Shown: positions 21,908-33,204 of the stretch, one piece after another
Layout: the number at the start of each line of letters is the position of its first letter
Numbering within the stretch: the stretch's first letter is position 1
NCBI GenBank assembly: GCA_022036555.1
Contig: CM039140.1
Location: forward strand, 30,004,473 to 30,068,472
From: Microstegium vimineum
Lineage: Eukaryota > Streptophyta > Magnoliopsida > Poales > Poaceae
Length of the DNA stretch: 64,000 bases
Direction: 5' to 3'
Program-made: the position numbers and the translations under genes
Notes under the pieces: generated by a model
The model's database searches: none
What the model saw: only the letters and a program-made list of their open reading frames with translations
What the model was told of the DNA's origin: nothing

Positions 21908-23749
21908 CTAGTCATCGGCAACCATCATCGATGTCATGACCTCTTGAATTGGCTGATACTCTGAAGCGTTCTGTGCTAACCGATTAGCCTCTTCATTATG
22001 TAATCTGGGAATATGCTCAAGGCGGTAATCTTTAAATTCTTTTAATAACTGTAAACACCTCTCGTGGTGTGCAATCAACACTTCACTTCGGCATTCATAT
22101 ACCCCAATCAATTGATTGATCACCAACATAGAGTCGCCAAAGACTTCGACGGCATCGGCACGCACTTCCCTGAGTCATTCCAACCTTTTTATTAAAGCCT
22201 GATACTCAGCCTGATTGTTTGTCGACGTAGCAACAATCGGCAACGAAACTTCATATTTCTGTCCCCGGGGTGAAATTAACAGAACACCGATACCTGCCCC
22301 TTCTTTGCATGTAGACCCATCAAAGAACAAAGTCCAAGGAGCAATCTCTACAGAGCTTATCACATTGCAATGCTGAGTAACAAAATCGGCCATCACCTGA
22401 CCCTTAACTGCCTTAGCCGATTCATACCTTAGATCAAATTCTGAAAGTGCTAGAATCCATTTGCCAATTCTCCCACTTAATATCGGCATCGACAGCATAT
22501 ACTTAACCACATCATCTTTGCAGATAATAGTACATTCGGCCGACAATAAATAATGAATTAATTTTATGCAAGATAAATATAAGCATAAACATAATCTTTC
22601 TATGGTCGAATACCTGGTTTCAGCATCTACCAGCCTTCTGCTCAAATAATATATCACACGTTCTTTCCCTTCAAATTCTTGGATTAAGGCTGATCCGATA
22701 ACGCCGTCATCGGTAGACAAATACAACCTGAAAGGCTTCCCGTGTTGAGGTGGAATTAAGACCGGAGGGTTTACTAAATATTTCTTGATCTCTTCCAAGG
22801 CTAACTGTTGTTCTTCTTTCCACATAAACTCTTGATCAGTTTTCAGCTTTAACAACGGACTAAAAGACTTAATTTTACCAGATAAGTTGGATATGAATCT
22901 CCTGATAAAATTAATTTTGCCGATCAAAGATTGCAGCTCAGTCTTATTGGTAGGAGCAACTACTTTGTTTATTGCATCAATAGATTTCCTGCCGATCTCT
23001 ATACCTCTCGGATGCACCATGAAACCCAGAAATTGACCTGCCGATACCCCAAACGCACACTTATTAGGATTCATCTTTAACCCATGTTCCCTTGTGCATT
23101 CCAGGATCTTTCGTAAATCGGCAAGATGCTTCTCAAAATTTCCAGACTTGACCACCACATCATCAATATAGATTTCAACTATCGTGCCGATGTACATATG
23201 AAAAATAAAATTCATTGCTCTTTGGTAAGTAGCACCGGCATTCTTCAAGCCAAAAGTCATTACAACCCACTCAAATAGACCGACATGACCTGGACATCTA
23301 AAAGCAGTCTTGGATATGTCTTCTTCAGCCATGAATATTTGATTATATCCAGCATTACCATCCATGAAACTAATGATTTGATGTCCAGCAGCAGCATCAA
23401 CCAGCAGATCGGCAACAGGCATTGGGTAACCATCCATCGGCGTAGCCTTATTGAGATTCCTGAAATCAATACAAACACGTAGTTTTCCATTTTTCTTATA
23501 CACAGGAACCACATTAGAAATCCATTCGGCATATCGGCATTGCCGAATAAATCCAGCTTCAATTAACTTTGTAATCTCAGCTTTAATGTCGGGTAAAATA
23601 ATAGGGTTGGATCGGCGTGCTGGTTGCTGATAAGGTTGGAAATTAGACTTAATAGGTAACCGATGTTCAACTATTGATCGGTCCAAACCAGACATCTCTG
23701 TATAATCCCAAGCAAAACAATCTTTGTATTTCTTTAATAAATTACTCAA
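21908..23749 (-). pseudogene. Reverse transcriptase with two RNase H domains, Tat type
   Basis: The RT core is open from 23749: CIDFRNLNKAT, SFMDGNAGYNQI, MTFGLKNAGATYQ and the catalytic YIDDVVVKSG. A degenerate gypsy RNase H follows (STDDGVIGSALIQ). A second RNase H of the kind acquired by the Tat lineage (FFDGSTCKEGAGIG, then FGDSMLVINQ and HNEEANRLA) comes next. An in-frame TGA at 22175-22177 cuts the second RNase H and a TAG at 21908-21910 ends the stretch; the frame is the same on both sides of each. Both look like simple point changes (a TGG codon is the likely ancestor of the TAG). RT copies the element RNA; RNase H removes the RNA strand. Confidence 0.9.
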
Positions 23750-24108
23750 CTATTGTTTACATTGGGAATCTAACTTAGCACTAATGAAAGTTGGCCTGGG
23801 CCTATTGCCATCGCCGATATCTATCTCTAGTAAATCATCGGTGGATGTGAACCCCTGCCCTAGTTTTCCATCATCGGCGAATCGATCCATTAAAACTCTT
23901 CTTCAGGACCGACTGCTTGGATCGGTGTAATGCGGTAATTGGCAACTTTGAGGAACTCCGTGTCCCAAGCTTCACCTGATATGCACCTGGTTTGTTCATA
24001 AGTTTCCGATTCTGCCAATGCAACAATTGACGGAGTTTCACTCCGGACGACTTCAATCTTGTCTCCAACCCATTACACGAGGCTTTGGTGTATTGTAGAA
24101 GGAATGCA

Positions 24109-24468
24109 TCAATTAGCATGTATCCAATCCCTTCCTAGGAGCAAGTTGTAGGTGCCTTTGCCACTGATCACGAAAAACGTTGTCGGCAAAGTTTTACTGC
24201 CGATGGTTAATTCAACACATACGGCTCCCATAGCTGGCGACACATTGCCTTCAAAATCTTTAAGTTTGATATCCGTCTTGACTAAGTCTTGATCACCTTT
24301 CCCAAGTTCCCTGAACATGACATATGGCATTATATTGATTGATGCCCCACCGTCAACCAGCATTTTCGTTACAGGTTGTCCATCCACTTTGCCCTTAACA
24401 AACAGAGCCCTTAGATGCTGCCTTTCATCATCGGCAGGCTTCTCAAAGATAGCTGCCATTGGATCCAA
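24109..24468 (-). pseudogene. Retropepsin of the Tat-type element
   Basis: The active-site region reads KMLVDGGASINIMPY and the C-terminal strand reads YNLLLGRDWIHAN, the form usual in this lineage (DGGA instead of DTGA). Just upstream lies a partly duplicated copy of the leading region (24352-24600 against 24624-24905). The protease matures the Gag-Pol polyprotein. The domain itself is open; the surrounding polyprotein is broken. Confidence 0.8.
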
Positions 24469-24905
24469 AACTAATTATGCCATTTTAGCAGCTTCTTCGT
24501 TGTCGCTGACAGGCGCCATAAACTCTATCGGCAATATGACGACCATATCCGCTGATGGATCCCTAATCTTGCGCTTTGGCCTCCACTACTTTTCCCTTGA
24601 AGGATTTTCACTATCATATGAGTCCACCAGCATCTTCGTCACGGGCTGCCCATCTACTTTACCTTTGATGAACAGAGCTCTTAAGTGTTGCCTTTCATCA
24701 TCGGCAGGCTTCTCAAAGACAGCTGTCATCGGATCTAACACCAACTGTGCCATCTCAGCAGCTTCTTCCTCAGCATCGATAGGTGCCATGAATTCCATCG
24801 GCAATATGACAACCATATTGATTTCTACCGATGGACCCCTATCCTTGCGCTTCGGCCTCCACTGCTTGACTGGAGACTTTTCCCTTGAAGGACTGTCATA
24901 TAAAT
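24352..24905 (-). repeat. Internal tandem duplication in the protease leader, about 270 bases per unit
   Basis: Two units share, in order, the plus-strand words CATC/TTTTCGTNAC, CTTTCATCATCGGCAGGCTT, GCAGCTTCTTC, TCGGCAATATGAC and TTTTCCCTTGAAGGA. They differ at many positions, so the duplication is not recent. The extra unit breaks off inside the catalytic LVD of the protease. Confidence 0.75.
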
Positions 24906-24999
24906 CTCCTTGGCGTTCGCGCTAAATCCTTCTTTTCTGAGTCTTTGTCAGACCTTTGGGGCACCATTGAGGAAGCTTAGTTTTCCAAACAGGCTGGTA

Positions 25000-27874
25000 C
25001 TATTTCTCACCGCTTGTATCGGCACCACGTCTTATGTTTGGATCTCTAGAGAATATCTCCTCATCGGGTACTCTTGCATTGGCCATCTCCTCAAGCTCCC
25101 CTTGACCAACACGCCTGCCAAGCCTGTCATGCGCGCTAAGCTTGCCCCCCAGCCGATCGCGTACTGACCATTTTCCTCCGATCGGCCTATAGTTTGATGC
25201 TCGATCGTCAAAATAAGGTCTCTTTTCTGACCGATCGGCAAGGTAATACCCATTGCATTCAGGGCAATTATCAGCAGTTGGTAGTTTGATGCCTTCTTCC
25301 CAGCAATGAACAAAGAAGGGACACCTCCAATGATCTTTATGTCGAAGCCACTCTTGGGGCCTTTCTTCTTCCTGCCGCCGATATCGTCCCTCCTGCGATT
25401 GCGGATAATCTTGCTGCGGTCGCCTATGTGTGATCACGACGCCATAAGACCTCCCAGCACTACCGCTATCATTGGCAACTCTCTTGCCTTTTCTATCATC
25501 GGCAAACTTCCTCCCTGTTACTTCATGTGCAGCTATTTGATGTTCAGGCTGTACCGATGCGCTTTTCTTGGCAGCTTCCGATGTCAACACCTTAGTCTTT
25601 CCACTGGTTTCCACCATGTTATTTGGAAACGGGTGCTGATCGATCTTCATCGGCTTCTAGGCTTTAGAATTTTAAACTTAATTCGCCCAAATTCGATTTC
25701 TGACTGCAACTGCTGCCTAAATACTTTGGAATCATTGGTACTGTGCGAAGTCGTATTGTGCCACTTGCAATACCTGATCTTTCTGAGCTCTTCGGCCAAT
25801 GGAATTACCTGGTTAGGCGTCAGCTTGATCCGCCCTTCTTGAAGCAATAGATCCAACATCCTATCGGCCTTGGTAATGTCAAAGTTGAACCTCTCAGCTT
25901 CCTTCTGGCCAAACGGATAGGATACCGACTTCTTGTCCTTAACCCATTCAGCAGTGCCAATGCTCAGCTCTTCATCTGACTCAGAATCCTCTTCTTGCCC
26001 AATGAAGGCCACCTTCTTGTTCCAAGTCTTCCTGGGCTCAAAAGTTTTAACATCTTGATCGGCAATCCTCTACACCAGATGACTCAGGCTTTCAAATTCT
26101 TGAGACGCATACTTATCTTTGATATGCGGCAGTAGTCCCTGGAAAGCCAAATCTGCCAGTTGCCGATCATCAAGTACCAGGCTGTAGCACTTGTTCTTTA
26201 CGTCTCGCAGCCTATGAACAAAGCTTTCCACCGATTCATCATTACGCTGCCTCATCTTGACTAAATCGGTAAGCCTCTTCTCATGCACGCCAGCGAAGAA
26301 GTATTTATGAAACTGCCTTTCCAGATCGGCCCATGTGATTATAGAGTTCGGAGGCAGTGAAATGAACCACGTGAATGTCGATCCAGACAATGATGACGAG
26401 AACAATCTCACCCTTAGCTCTTCTCTACAGGCAGCTTCTCCACACTGGATAATGAAGCGGTTGATGTGCTCCATCGTTGACGTGTCATCTTGGCCAGAGA
26501 ACTTGGTAAAATCCAGCACTTGTATCGATTTGGAAGAGGGGTTAAATCGTATCCCGGAGGGTATGGCGTCCGATAAGAGTATGTGTTAACCTTGGGTTTA
26601 ATGCCGAATTGTTCCTTCATCACTTCGGCAATCTTATCGGCCCAGTACGCATCCTGTTCTTGCCGACTCATTGATTGGACGTTGACCGGCGGAGCCGGCT
26701 GATGCGCCCCTTCGGGTCTTGGTGGCAAAGCGCTTGACGTAATTGGTGCATGCGCAGTACCAGTCATCTAAACATTATGCATCGGCTAATTGGCCGATGG
26801 GTAGCTTTGCACACTCACTGGATTATGCTGTGGCATTACATTCATCGGTTGTTGTACCGATGCTCCACCTTGAGCGTTCGCCAAGTATTGATACCCGGGT
26901 TGTACCACCTGATGCTGAATTGGTGGTGGAGCAATCCAACCAGGATTGTAAGTCATCGGCATATAATTCACCGATCGCTGATAGCTAACTGGAGTGTGCT
27001 GCTCCTGTATTCTGGAGCAATCAATAATTAGACTACCTTGAGGCCTTGGTATTCCAGCTTGAGGATTTGCCACAACCATAGGCTGACTCGTATTTGCAAG
27101 ACCCTGCTGCATCGGTAAAGAACTTGTCGATGGTGGAATTAGAGGCATTTTAGGTATCTCCTCCTGAAGCTCTTCTGACGGCAATTGCATACTTGGAGCA
27201 GACGTAACATAATGCATCATAAGATTCATCGATTGCGAAGACATTGCCGATGCCATAGGACCGCTCCATGTTGTACTGTTACCCTGGATTAGATTGGAAT
27301 CAACAGATGAATTTGGAGGCATATCGTATCCCCACCAGTTGACGGGAGTTGGCGGACTCTTAGCTGCGGGTCCTGACATTGCCGATGCCACTAGATCTGT
27401 ATTCAACGGAGTGACGCTTGCAGGGCTCGATCTTGGTGGCGTAGCCACATCGGCAGACGGATCCACAGGAGTGGAAGACGCCATTGGAACTGCCGATGGG
27501 TTTATAGATGTCGATCCAGGTTGATGATACGCTGGACCAACATAATGGGGTGCATGTCCTCCCTTGAAAGATTGCATAACAACATTGTATACAGTATTGG
27601 ACAGCATATTGGAGTGGCTAACTAACGCTTGATTTAAAGCAGAATTAACCATCTCTTGCAATTTACCAGGATTGGCGTCGAAAGTGACCTGTCGCGGCAA
27701 CGGCGGATCTTGCTTCTGGATCGCTTCGCCGCTCCTATTGAGGCTGAAGGACTTCAGATATAACTGCTTGTACTCCTCCATAGCCCGCTCCATAGCCAAC
27801 TTCTGATCACCTTTCAGATCGGCTTCAAAGACTTCAATGACGTTCCTCGGATTGACGTCGGTGTTATCACCCAT
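25000..27874 (-). pseudogene. Gag of the Tat-type element, broken in several places
   Basis: The start is placed at 27874 (MGDNTDVN), after the primer site. The N-terminal part is long and Pro/Ser/Gln-rich. Two stops lie close together near 26768-26788. A frameshift near 26515 precedes the capsid-type domain (Retrotrans_gag: TWFISLPPNSI, FHKYFFAGVHEKRL, SVESFVHRLRDVKN). An in-frame TAG follows at 26070-26072. Further on is a CHHC-type motif, YCKWHNTTSHSTND, whose last cysteine is a serine, and then a Cys-rich piece (CPFF..C....CPEC). Gag forms the particle that packages element RNA. Frames and stops are seen directly; the domain names are family knowledge. Confidence 0.8.
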
Positions 27875-27890
27875 GATAAATGTATAATTG

Positions 27891-27914
27891 GTCCCACCGG
27901 GTGTGCCAAAAGAG
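27891..27914 (-). other. Candidate primer-binding site of the Tat-type element
   Basis: Directly after the 5' LTR end the minus strand reads CTCTTTTGGCACACCCGGTG. TTTTGGCAC-CCCGGTGGGAC-like sequences occupy this place in many grass gypsy elements. I did not assign the complementary tRNA. Confidence 0.45.
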
Positions 27915-27915
27915 G

Positions 27916-28815
27916 TGTTGACACAAAAAGCGTCAGGATCTATGAACACCTCGGGCTTATACCCGAATTCGATATCCAAAGGTGTGCCAGTCGATTTGAC
28001 CAGTTAATCGACAAGGACAATAACTAGAACAAGATCTGAACGAGACAACGGCGATGCGCCCGGATGTCAAGGCTCAAACTTGATTAGGATAACTAGAGTA
28101 GAGCTGAATGAGACGACAGCGATGCGCCCGGACGTCAAGGCTCAGGTTGCTCAAACGCGGAACTTGCAAGGGTTGACGGAGATCGAGGAGATGCAGCCCG
28201 TCGAAGCTTGAAGAACTCGTAGGTAAGCTAGATCTAATGCAATAAAAGTAGAATTGCTGAAAAAGTAAATAAAAGTAATAGATTTGTTTTGATATATGAT
28301 TGTTTCCCTTTTACAGCACCCCTGGGTACCTATTTATACTCCGGCAGAGGGAGTTGTAGATAGATACGACTCAAACCTTCCTAAACAAAAACTCTTATTT
28401 TCAAGGAAACAACTGACTCGCGCAGGAGCCGGACTCAAACAATAATAATCTTTTCCTAAACAATCTCTTCTATTTTAAAAGAAATAAATGACTCGTGCAA
28501 GAGTCGGACTCAAACTTCTATAACAATACTGGTATAAGATCACCAGTTTCCTTATGTCTTCTCTTCGATGAAAACTTTCCATCGACATATCCTTCCAATC
28601 CACAACTTCCTTTTAGCGCCATCGGTAACTATATGCTCACGTTAGCCATGTCATCCTGCACTCATCCGCAACATCCCTGCATGCTTTATCATTAGCGCCC
28701 TAGTTTTATTCTCATCGGCAACCATGACCGATGACCTTCCGATGCCGATAGAAAACGGCTACCGATCAGAGTGAGTCTTAACCCTTTTGACACATGCTGA
28801 AAAACAGTGTCAACA
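27916..28815 (-). repeat. 5' LTR of the Tat-type element
   Basis: It is 900 bases, TGTTGACAC to GTGTCAACA on the plus strand, a partner of the LTR at 12700-16910. It keeps the empty target site (GCAGCCCGTCGAAGC near 28195) of the solo LTR that interrupts the partner. It contains several GCCGAT/ATCGGC words near its right end. Confidence 0.9.
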
Positions 28816-29159
28816 TCATGTCTCATAACAACTTAGACTTAGTTACATCATTTGCAACCCACAAAAGTTTTAGGTTCATGATGGTTTCATTTAAGCCAAG
28901 TAATCCATACTTAGAGAAATACCAAGTTGTAAACTAAGCACTAGAGAAATATTTAGCAGAGCAACTATTCATCATTTCCATAAGGGAGATAAACATTCAT
29001 GAAGCATATAAAGGGAAATATTTTTGTTTCCTTTATCATATTCATTTTTTTTTTTGCAAGCAAAGATAAGCAATAAAATGCATAAATGTAAATGCTAAAA
29101 TTAAACACTTACCTTAGTGGGGGAGGGAACCTCTCCCAAGCTTATCTTTTGCTCAATAA

Positions 29160-29500
29160 TGTGGTGGCTGATATGGATGTTGTTGCCACCACATTCTCCA
29201 TCGATGGATTTCTTCTTCTTGAAATGCTTGGAGTTGTTCAGTGGTTTGTTGAACTATACCTGTTGTCATACCATGCTCAACGCGAAGCTCGCCTATGTCA
29301 TTGGTTAGATTGTTCATTTGTTGCCACCGATCGCGATGCTCCTTATCTCGTGAGGAGAAGAAGGATGTTCATGGTCCTTGAGGACGTGGTGGTCGAGGAG
29401 GCATGCCACTGGAAGTGTCCATGGCATTGGAAGTTGCATAATCTTCCTCCTCACCAATAACTCCTCGGGAAGGACCACCTTGCTAAAAATGAGCAAACTA
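29160..29500 (-). pseudogene. C-terminal fragment of an Athila-like polyprotein or extra ORF
   Basis: A minus-strand frame reads MPPRPPRPQGP, a short break, then a charged Gln/Glu-rich helix (HRDRWQQMNNLTNDIGELR) and HPYQPPHY before a stop. It resembles the coiled-coil tails of gypsy-element downstream ORFs. I cannot name it more precisely. Confidence 0.35.
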
Positions 29501-30133
29501 AACAACAACAAGGAGCTCTTTTTCAGTAGTTGCATAATTAAGTTGTGCCCCTGTCATTGTTTTGCTAGCATAAGCAATTGCATGATGCTTTTTATCTTTA
29601 GTTTTTCCCAAAACTGCCCCCATAGCATAATCACTAGCATCACACATAATTTCAAAAGGTAAAGACCAATCAGGGGGTTGAATGATTGGTGCAGAGATGA
29701 GCGCTTCTTTAAGGATATTAAAAGATTTTAAACATGTGTCATCAAATTCAAAAGAGGCATCCTTAGCTAGGAGACTAGTCAGTGGTCTAGAAATATGAGA
29801 AAAAACTTTTATAAAGTGACGATAAAAACCACAGTGACCAAGAAAGCTTTGGATTCCTTTTATGTTTACATGTGGAGGTAGTTGTTCAATAACTTCAATT
29901 TTAGCTTTGTCTACCTCTATATCTCTTTTAGACACTAAGTGTCCTAGCACTATTCCTTCTCTAACCATAAAATGACATTTTTCCCAATTAAGTACTAAGT
30001 GCTTTTCTTCACATCTTTGCAAAACCTTATCTAAATTTTCAAGGCAATCATCAAAAGTCTTTCCATAAACAGAAAAATCATCCATGAAAACTTCCATGAT
30101 TTCTTCAATCGTATCAGAAAATATAGACATCAT
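29498..30133 (-). pseudogene. Athila-type reverse transcriptase fragment
   Basis: It contains the catalytic region FMDDFSVYGKTFDDCL, the thumb/connection blocks GHCGFYRHFIK and PLTSLLAKDASFEFDD, and the start of RNase H (FEIMCDASDYAMGAVLG). It ends at TEKELLVVV, where the normal RNase H continuation is replaced by unrelated sequence. The FMDDFSVYG form is typical of the Athila lineage. The fingers part of RT is missing at the 30133 side. RNase H and integrase have been deleted. Confidence 0.85.
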
Positions 30134-30671
30134 GCATCATTGAAAAGTATTTACATGATACATCTTTGATAAATGATATCTAACATGCATCTTTGATAAA
30201 TGACAACACAAATCCAGTGGTGCCTGCACGAATCAAATTCATGATACATTTGTGCATTGAAAGTATTTACTTTGATCTATGCAAACTCATACTTACCCAA
30301 AGTTGTACGGGGCCACTATAGATAACCTGTCTTGATACCTGAGCAATGACTTTCCAATGTAGAAGGCGTATTGGGCTTCAAATTCCAACTTCAACCTTTT
30401 CTTTTCTGGACCTATTCTTCACCTTCTAAGCCCAATAACTCTATGTTGTCTTCCCCGATTCTGAAGGTGTGCCCATCTTCGGTAGATCAATTGGGTTTAG
30501 ATAGCCAATCCTCCTTGGCACAATAATTGAAATCCAGACCATAATAATGCTCCTGCTGATCATATAGCATTCTACAAGGCATATGCATGTCAGATATAAC
30601 ATTTGCAACTACAATGCATGTTAGATATTGAACATTGATGCAACTACAATGCATGTGTAACTATGTAACAC

Positions 30672-31082
30672 TTACAATGAAAACGTCGTTATGATTTGTA
30701 CGTCTAGTCTCTCGAGGTTCATCATCAACCAAATGTCTTCAAATATAATCACGCACCTATCATTATCGCTAAGAAATGCCTTTTGTGGTATACACACGTG
30801 GATGGTGTCAATGCCAGCAGAAAAGGCTCTCATGTACCAGTCATGCAACATTTTTACATTGTTTGGGACCGTTAAGAGTTTATCCCGCTTTAGTAGAGGC
30901 CTTCCCACCACATAGTTTTTAGGGATAAACTTGTAGTCTTCAAAAGTTGGCACCTTAAATTTGTAGGGAATTACCTTAGGCATCGGCTGTGCTGACTTCT
31001 TGAGCTCAGACAACTCGAGGACTTCACTAGTGCATTTTTTTCCAATTCCTAACAAAAATTTGGCCGTGCTAGCTATTTTTTC
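30672..31082 (-). pseudogene. CACTA-borne protein fragment (copy 2)
   Basis: From right to left: KKCTSEVLELSELKK, GRPLLKRDKLLTVPNN, IDTIHVCIPQKAFLSDNDRC and EDIWLMMNLERLDVQIIT, then an intron-like break near 30670. Downstream sequence towards 30290 matches the exon region of copy 1. The function is unknown; homologues in grass CACTA elements lie before the Ulp1-like protease part. The open frame extends to 31166, but its N-terminal residues come from the neighbouring copia sequence. Confidence 0.5.
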
Positions 31083-32160
31083 TCCACTGCCGGTGAGCAC
31101 CCATCCACTGGGTTGTGTTTTTGGGAAGAGTGGCCCGAATATTTTGTGAGAAAATTGAGGCTCCATTCACGCCCCCCCCCTCTGGTCGTCATTCTCGGTC
31201 CTTCAATAGGTATCAGAGCCGGTTAAGGATCACTCCACCTTAATCGGTCCGTGATCCGTGAAGGCAACATGGAGCGAGGTGTTGGCAAACCTCCGTTCTT
31301 TAATGGAACGAACTTCTCCTACTGGAAGGTGCGCATGTCCGCCTATCTACAAGGAGTTGATTCGAATATTTGGGAGATTTGTGAGAATGAGGGCTATCGT
31401 GTTCTTGATGCTCGTGTTTCCCAACTCGAGGTCATGCAACATGCTTCAAACAGCAAGGCCCGTAGTATCCTCTTCTCGAGTTTGTGTCTCACCGAGTTTG
31501 AGCGAGTCTCGAACCTCACTATGGCGTGAGAGATCTGGCAAACACTTGTGAGATATCATGAGGGCAATCCTCAGATCAAGTCCATACTCTTCGACACATA
31601 CCATAGGTAGTACGAGAACTTCGTACAGTTGGTCGGCGAATCTGTTTATGGGATGTTCACTTACTTCCAATCTATCGTCAAGAAGATGCGTGCCAATCGG
31701 GCCAACTTGCCCTATGATGATCATGAGATGGCTATCAAGCTTTTGCATGCTCTTGATCGGAGTGTGTGTGAGATGAAGGTGGCTGCCATTTAGGAGTCAC
31801 CGGGCTATGATGCCCTCACCGTGGATGAGCTGTTCAGCAAGCTCAAGTCCTCAGAAATTGACCACCAGACCCGAGCCAAGCTTGAGAACTCGTCAAACCC
31901 CTCTATGGCGTTAGTTTCCGGCCCTGGCGGTGTGTCTTCTTCTTCCTCTAACCCTTCACAAGCTTTGTTTGCTCTTTCGTCTTTGATATCGGTGACAGAG
32001 GAACAAGTGGAGGCTCTTGGAGATGACGAGTTAGCTTTGGTCATCACTAGGTTCTCGTAGTTTCACAACAACCGCTTGAACCGACGACGTGGTGGCTCGG
32101 CCAAGGAGTGCTACCGTTGCGGTGATGAGGACCACTTCATCGCAAACTGCCCCAAGAAAA
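31083..32160 (+). mobile_element. Ty1/copia fragment: LTR end, primer site and gag
   Basis: The fragment holds the end of a copia LTR leader (about 31095-31206, with a C-rich run), the primer site GGTATCAGAGC (31209-31219), and gag up to its zinc knuckle, where it stops abruptly. It lies on the strand opposite to the host CACTA genes. Confidence 0.75.
31251..32160 (+). pseudogene. Copia Gag with CCHC knuckle, several stops
   Basis: It begins near 31269 (MERGVGKPPFFNGTNFSYWK). The frame stays the same through in-frame stops at 31527 (TGA), about 31606 (TAG), 31792 (TAG) and 32058 (TAG). It ends with CYRCGDEDHFIANCPKK, a C-x2-C-x4-H-x4-C knuckle, right at the junction. FNGTNFSYWKVRM and the knuckle identify Ty1/copia Gag. 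The reading frame is otherwise preserved, so decay was mainly by point mutation. Confidence 0.8.
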
Positions 32161-32223
32161 CTACAATGCATGTTAGATATTGAACATTGATGTAACTATA
32201 ATGCATGTGTAACTATGTAACAC

Positions 32224-33204
32224 TTACAATGCAAACGTCGTTATGATTTGTACGTCTAGTCTCTCGAGGTTCATCATCAACCAAATGTCTTCAAAGATAA
32301 TCACGCACCTATCATTATCACTAAGAAATGCCTTTTGTAGTATACACACGTGGATGGTGTCAATGCCAGCAGAAGAGGCTCTCATGTACCAGTCATGCAA
32401 CCTTTTTACATTGTTTGGGACCGTTAAGAGTTTATCCCGCTTTAGTAGAGGCCTTCCCACCACATAGTTTTCAGGGATAGACTTGTAGTATTCAAAAGTT
32501 GGCACCTTAAATTTGCAGGGAATTACCTTAGGCATCGGTTGTGCTGACTTCTTGAGCTCAGACAACTCGAGGACTTCACTAGTGCATTTTTTTCCCCAAT
32601 TTCTGACAAAAATTTGGCCGTGCTAGCTGTTTTTTTTCTTTAGCTCATAGGGGGGAACCAACTTGGGTACCGGAAACTTCTTTGGCCGTGCTGGTGGCTC
32701 CCTAGTTTGTTCAGTATCTTTGGGTTGTGGGGAAGGTGTGCCATGTGGCAAAGATGGTGTTAACTGTGGCAGAGGTGATGACTGTGGCGGAGGTGACGGA
32801 GGTGGTGAGTGAGGGTCGGGAAGAGAATGGGGAGGTGATGATGGTGTGTCAGGAAGAGAATGCATAGGTGATGGTGGTAGGTTAGGAAAAGAATGCTGAG
32901 GTGATGATTGAGGGTCAGGAAGAGAATGGGGAGGTAATTGTGGTGGGTTTGGAAGAGGATCAGTAGGTGCTGATGATGACGCAACTACTAGTATCTCTTG
33001 AGAGAATGGTGGTGGCTCCCTTAGCTGGACGTCCCACCGAGGCCAAAGGATGAAATTATTTATAGCATGTCCGAGTTTCTCAATGTCCTCGGGACCGGGG
33101 ATGTCTAAAATCTCGTCCTCATATCCTTGGATCACGGTCGATACTTCTACTCTATAGTTGTCTTCAAGAATGTCAGCACCGTGGTATGTGCGTCCTAGGA
33201 TCAC
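32224..33204 (-). pseudogene. CACTA-borne protein with proline-rich repeats (copy 2, upstream part)
   Basis: From 33204 leftwards: ILGRTYHGADIL, IPGPEDIEKLGHAINNFILW, PRWDVQLREPPPFS, then a Pro/Ser/His repeat region (about 32955-32795, units of roughly 12 residues of the type HSLPDPxSSPP), the FPVPKLVPPYE block, a frame break near 32570-32630, then the GRPLL and LERLDV blocks to 32224. It follows the transposase_24 part in gene order once the SIRE insertion is ignored. The biochemical role is not known to me. Confidence 0.5.

Larger units (their letters stand above)
12700..28815 (-). mobile_element. Near-complete Tat-type Ty3/gypsy retrotransposon with antisense gene
   Basis: It is bounded by two related LTRs (12700-16910, interrupted; 27916-28815). 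On the minus strand the order is 5' LTR, primer site, gag, protease, RT, RNase H, second RNase H, integrase, a gene on the opposite strand, polypurine tract and 3' LTR. Two RNase H domains and an extra antisense gene between pol and the 3' LTR are hallmarks described for the plant Tat lineage (Grande/Retand/RIRE2 relatives). No clean target duplication is visible: TTAGG lies on the left and TCATG on the right. The LTRs are roughly 96% identical over the first 290 bases by eye, so the insertion is fairly young, yet every coding domain region carries stops or frameshifts except the RT core. Confidence 0.85.
28816..30135 (-). mobile_element. Athila-like element, part upstream of the Tat insertion
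   Basis: It continues the element of 9819-12699 on the other side of the Tat insertion. On the minus strand it has an RT fragment (30133-29530) fused abruptly to a different coding fragment (29500-29160) and then a GGGAGAGGTTCCC stretch. No 5' LTR, gag, protease or integrase is present. At about 30135 it meets the second CACTA copy. Confidence 0.6.
30611..32630. repeat. Direct repeat of about 470 bases (30611-31082 and 32161-32630) flanking a copia fragment
   Basis: Both units start CTACAATGCATGTTAGATAT and run with few differences, through the LERLDV and GRPLLKRDKL coding blocks, to TTTGGCCGTGCTAGCT. The intervening 1.08 kb is Ty1/copia sequence. This is far too long for a target-site duplication. 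Confidence 0.85.
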
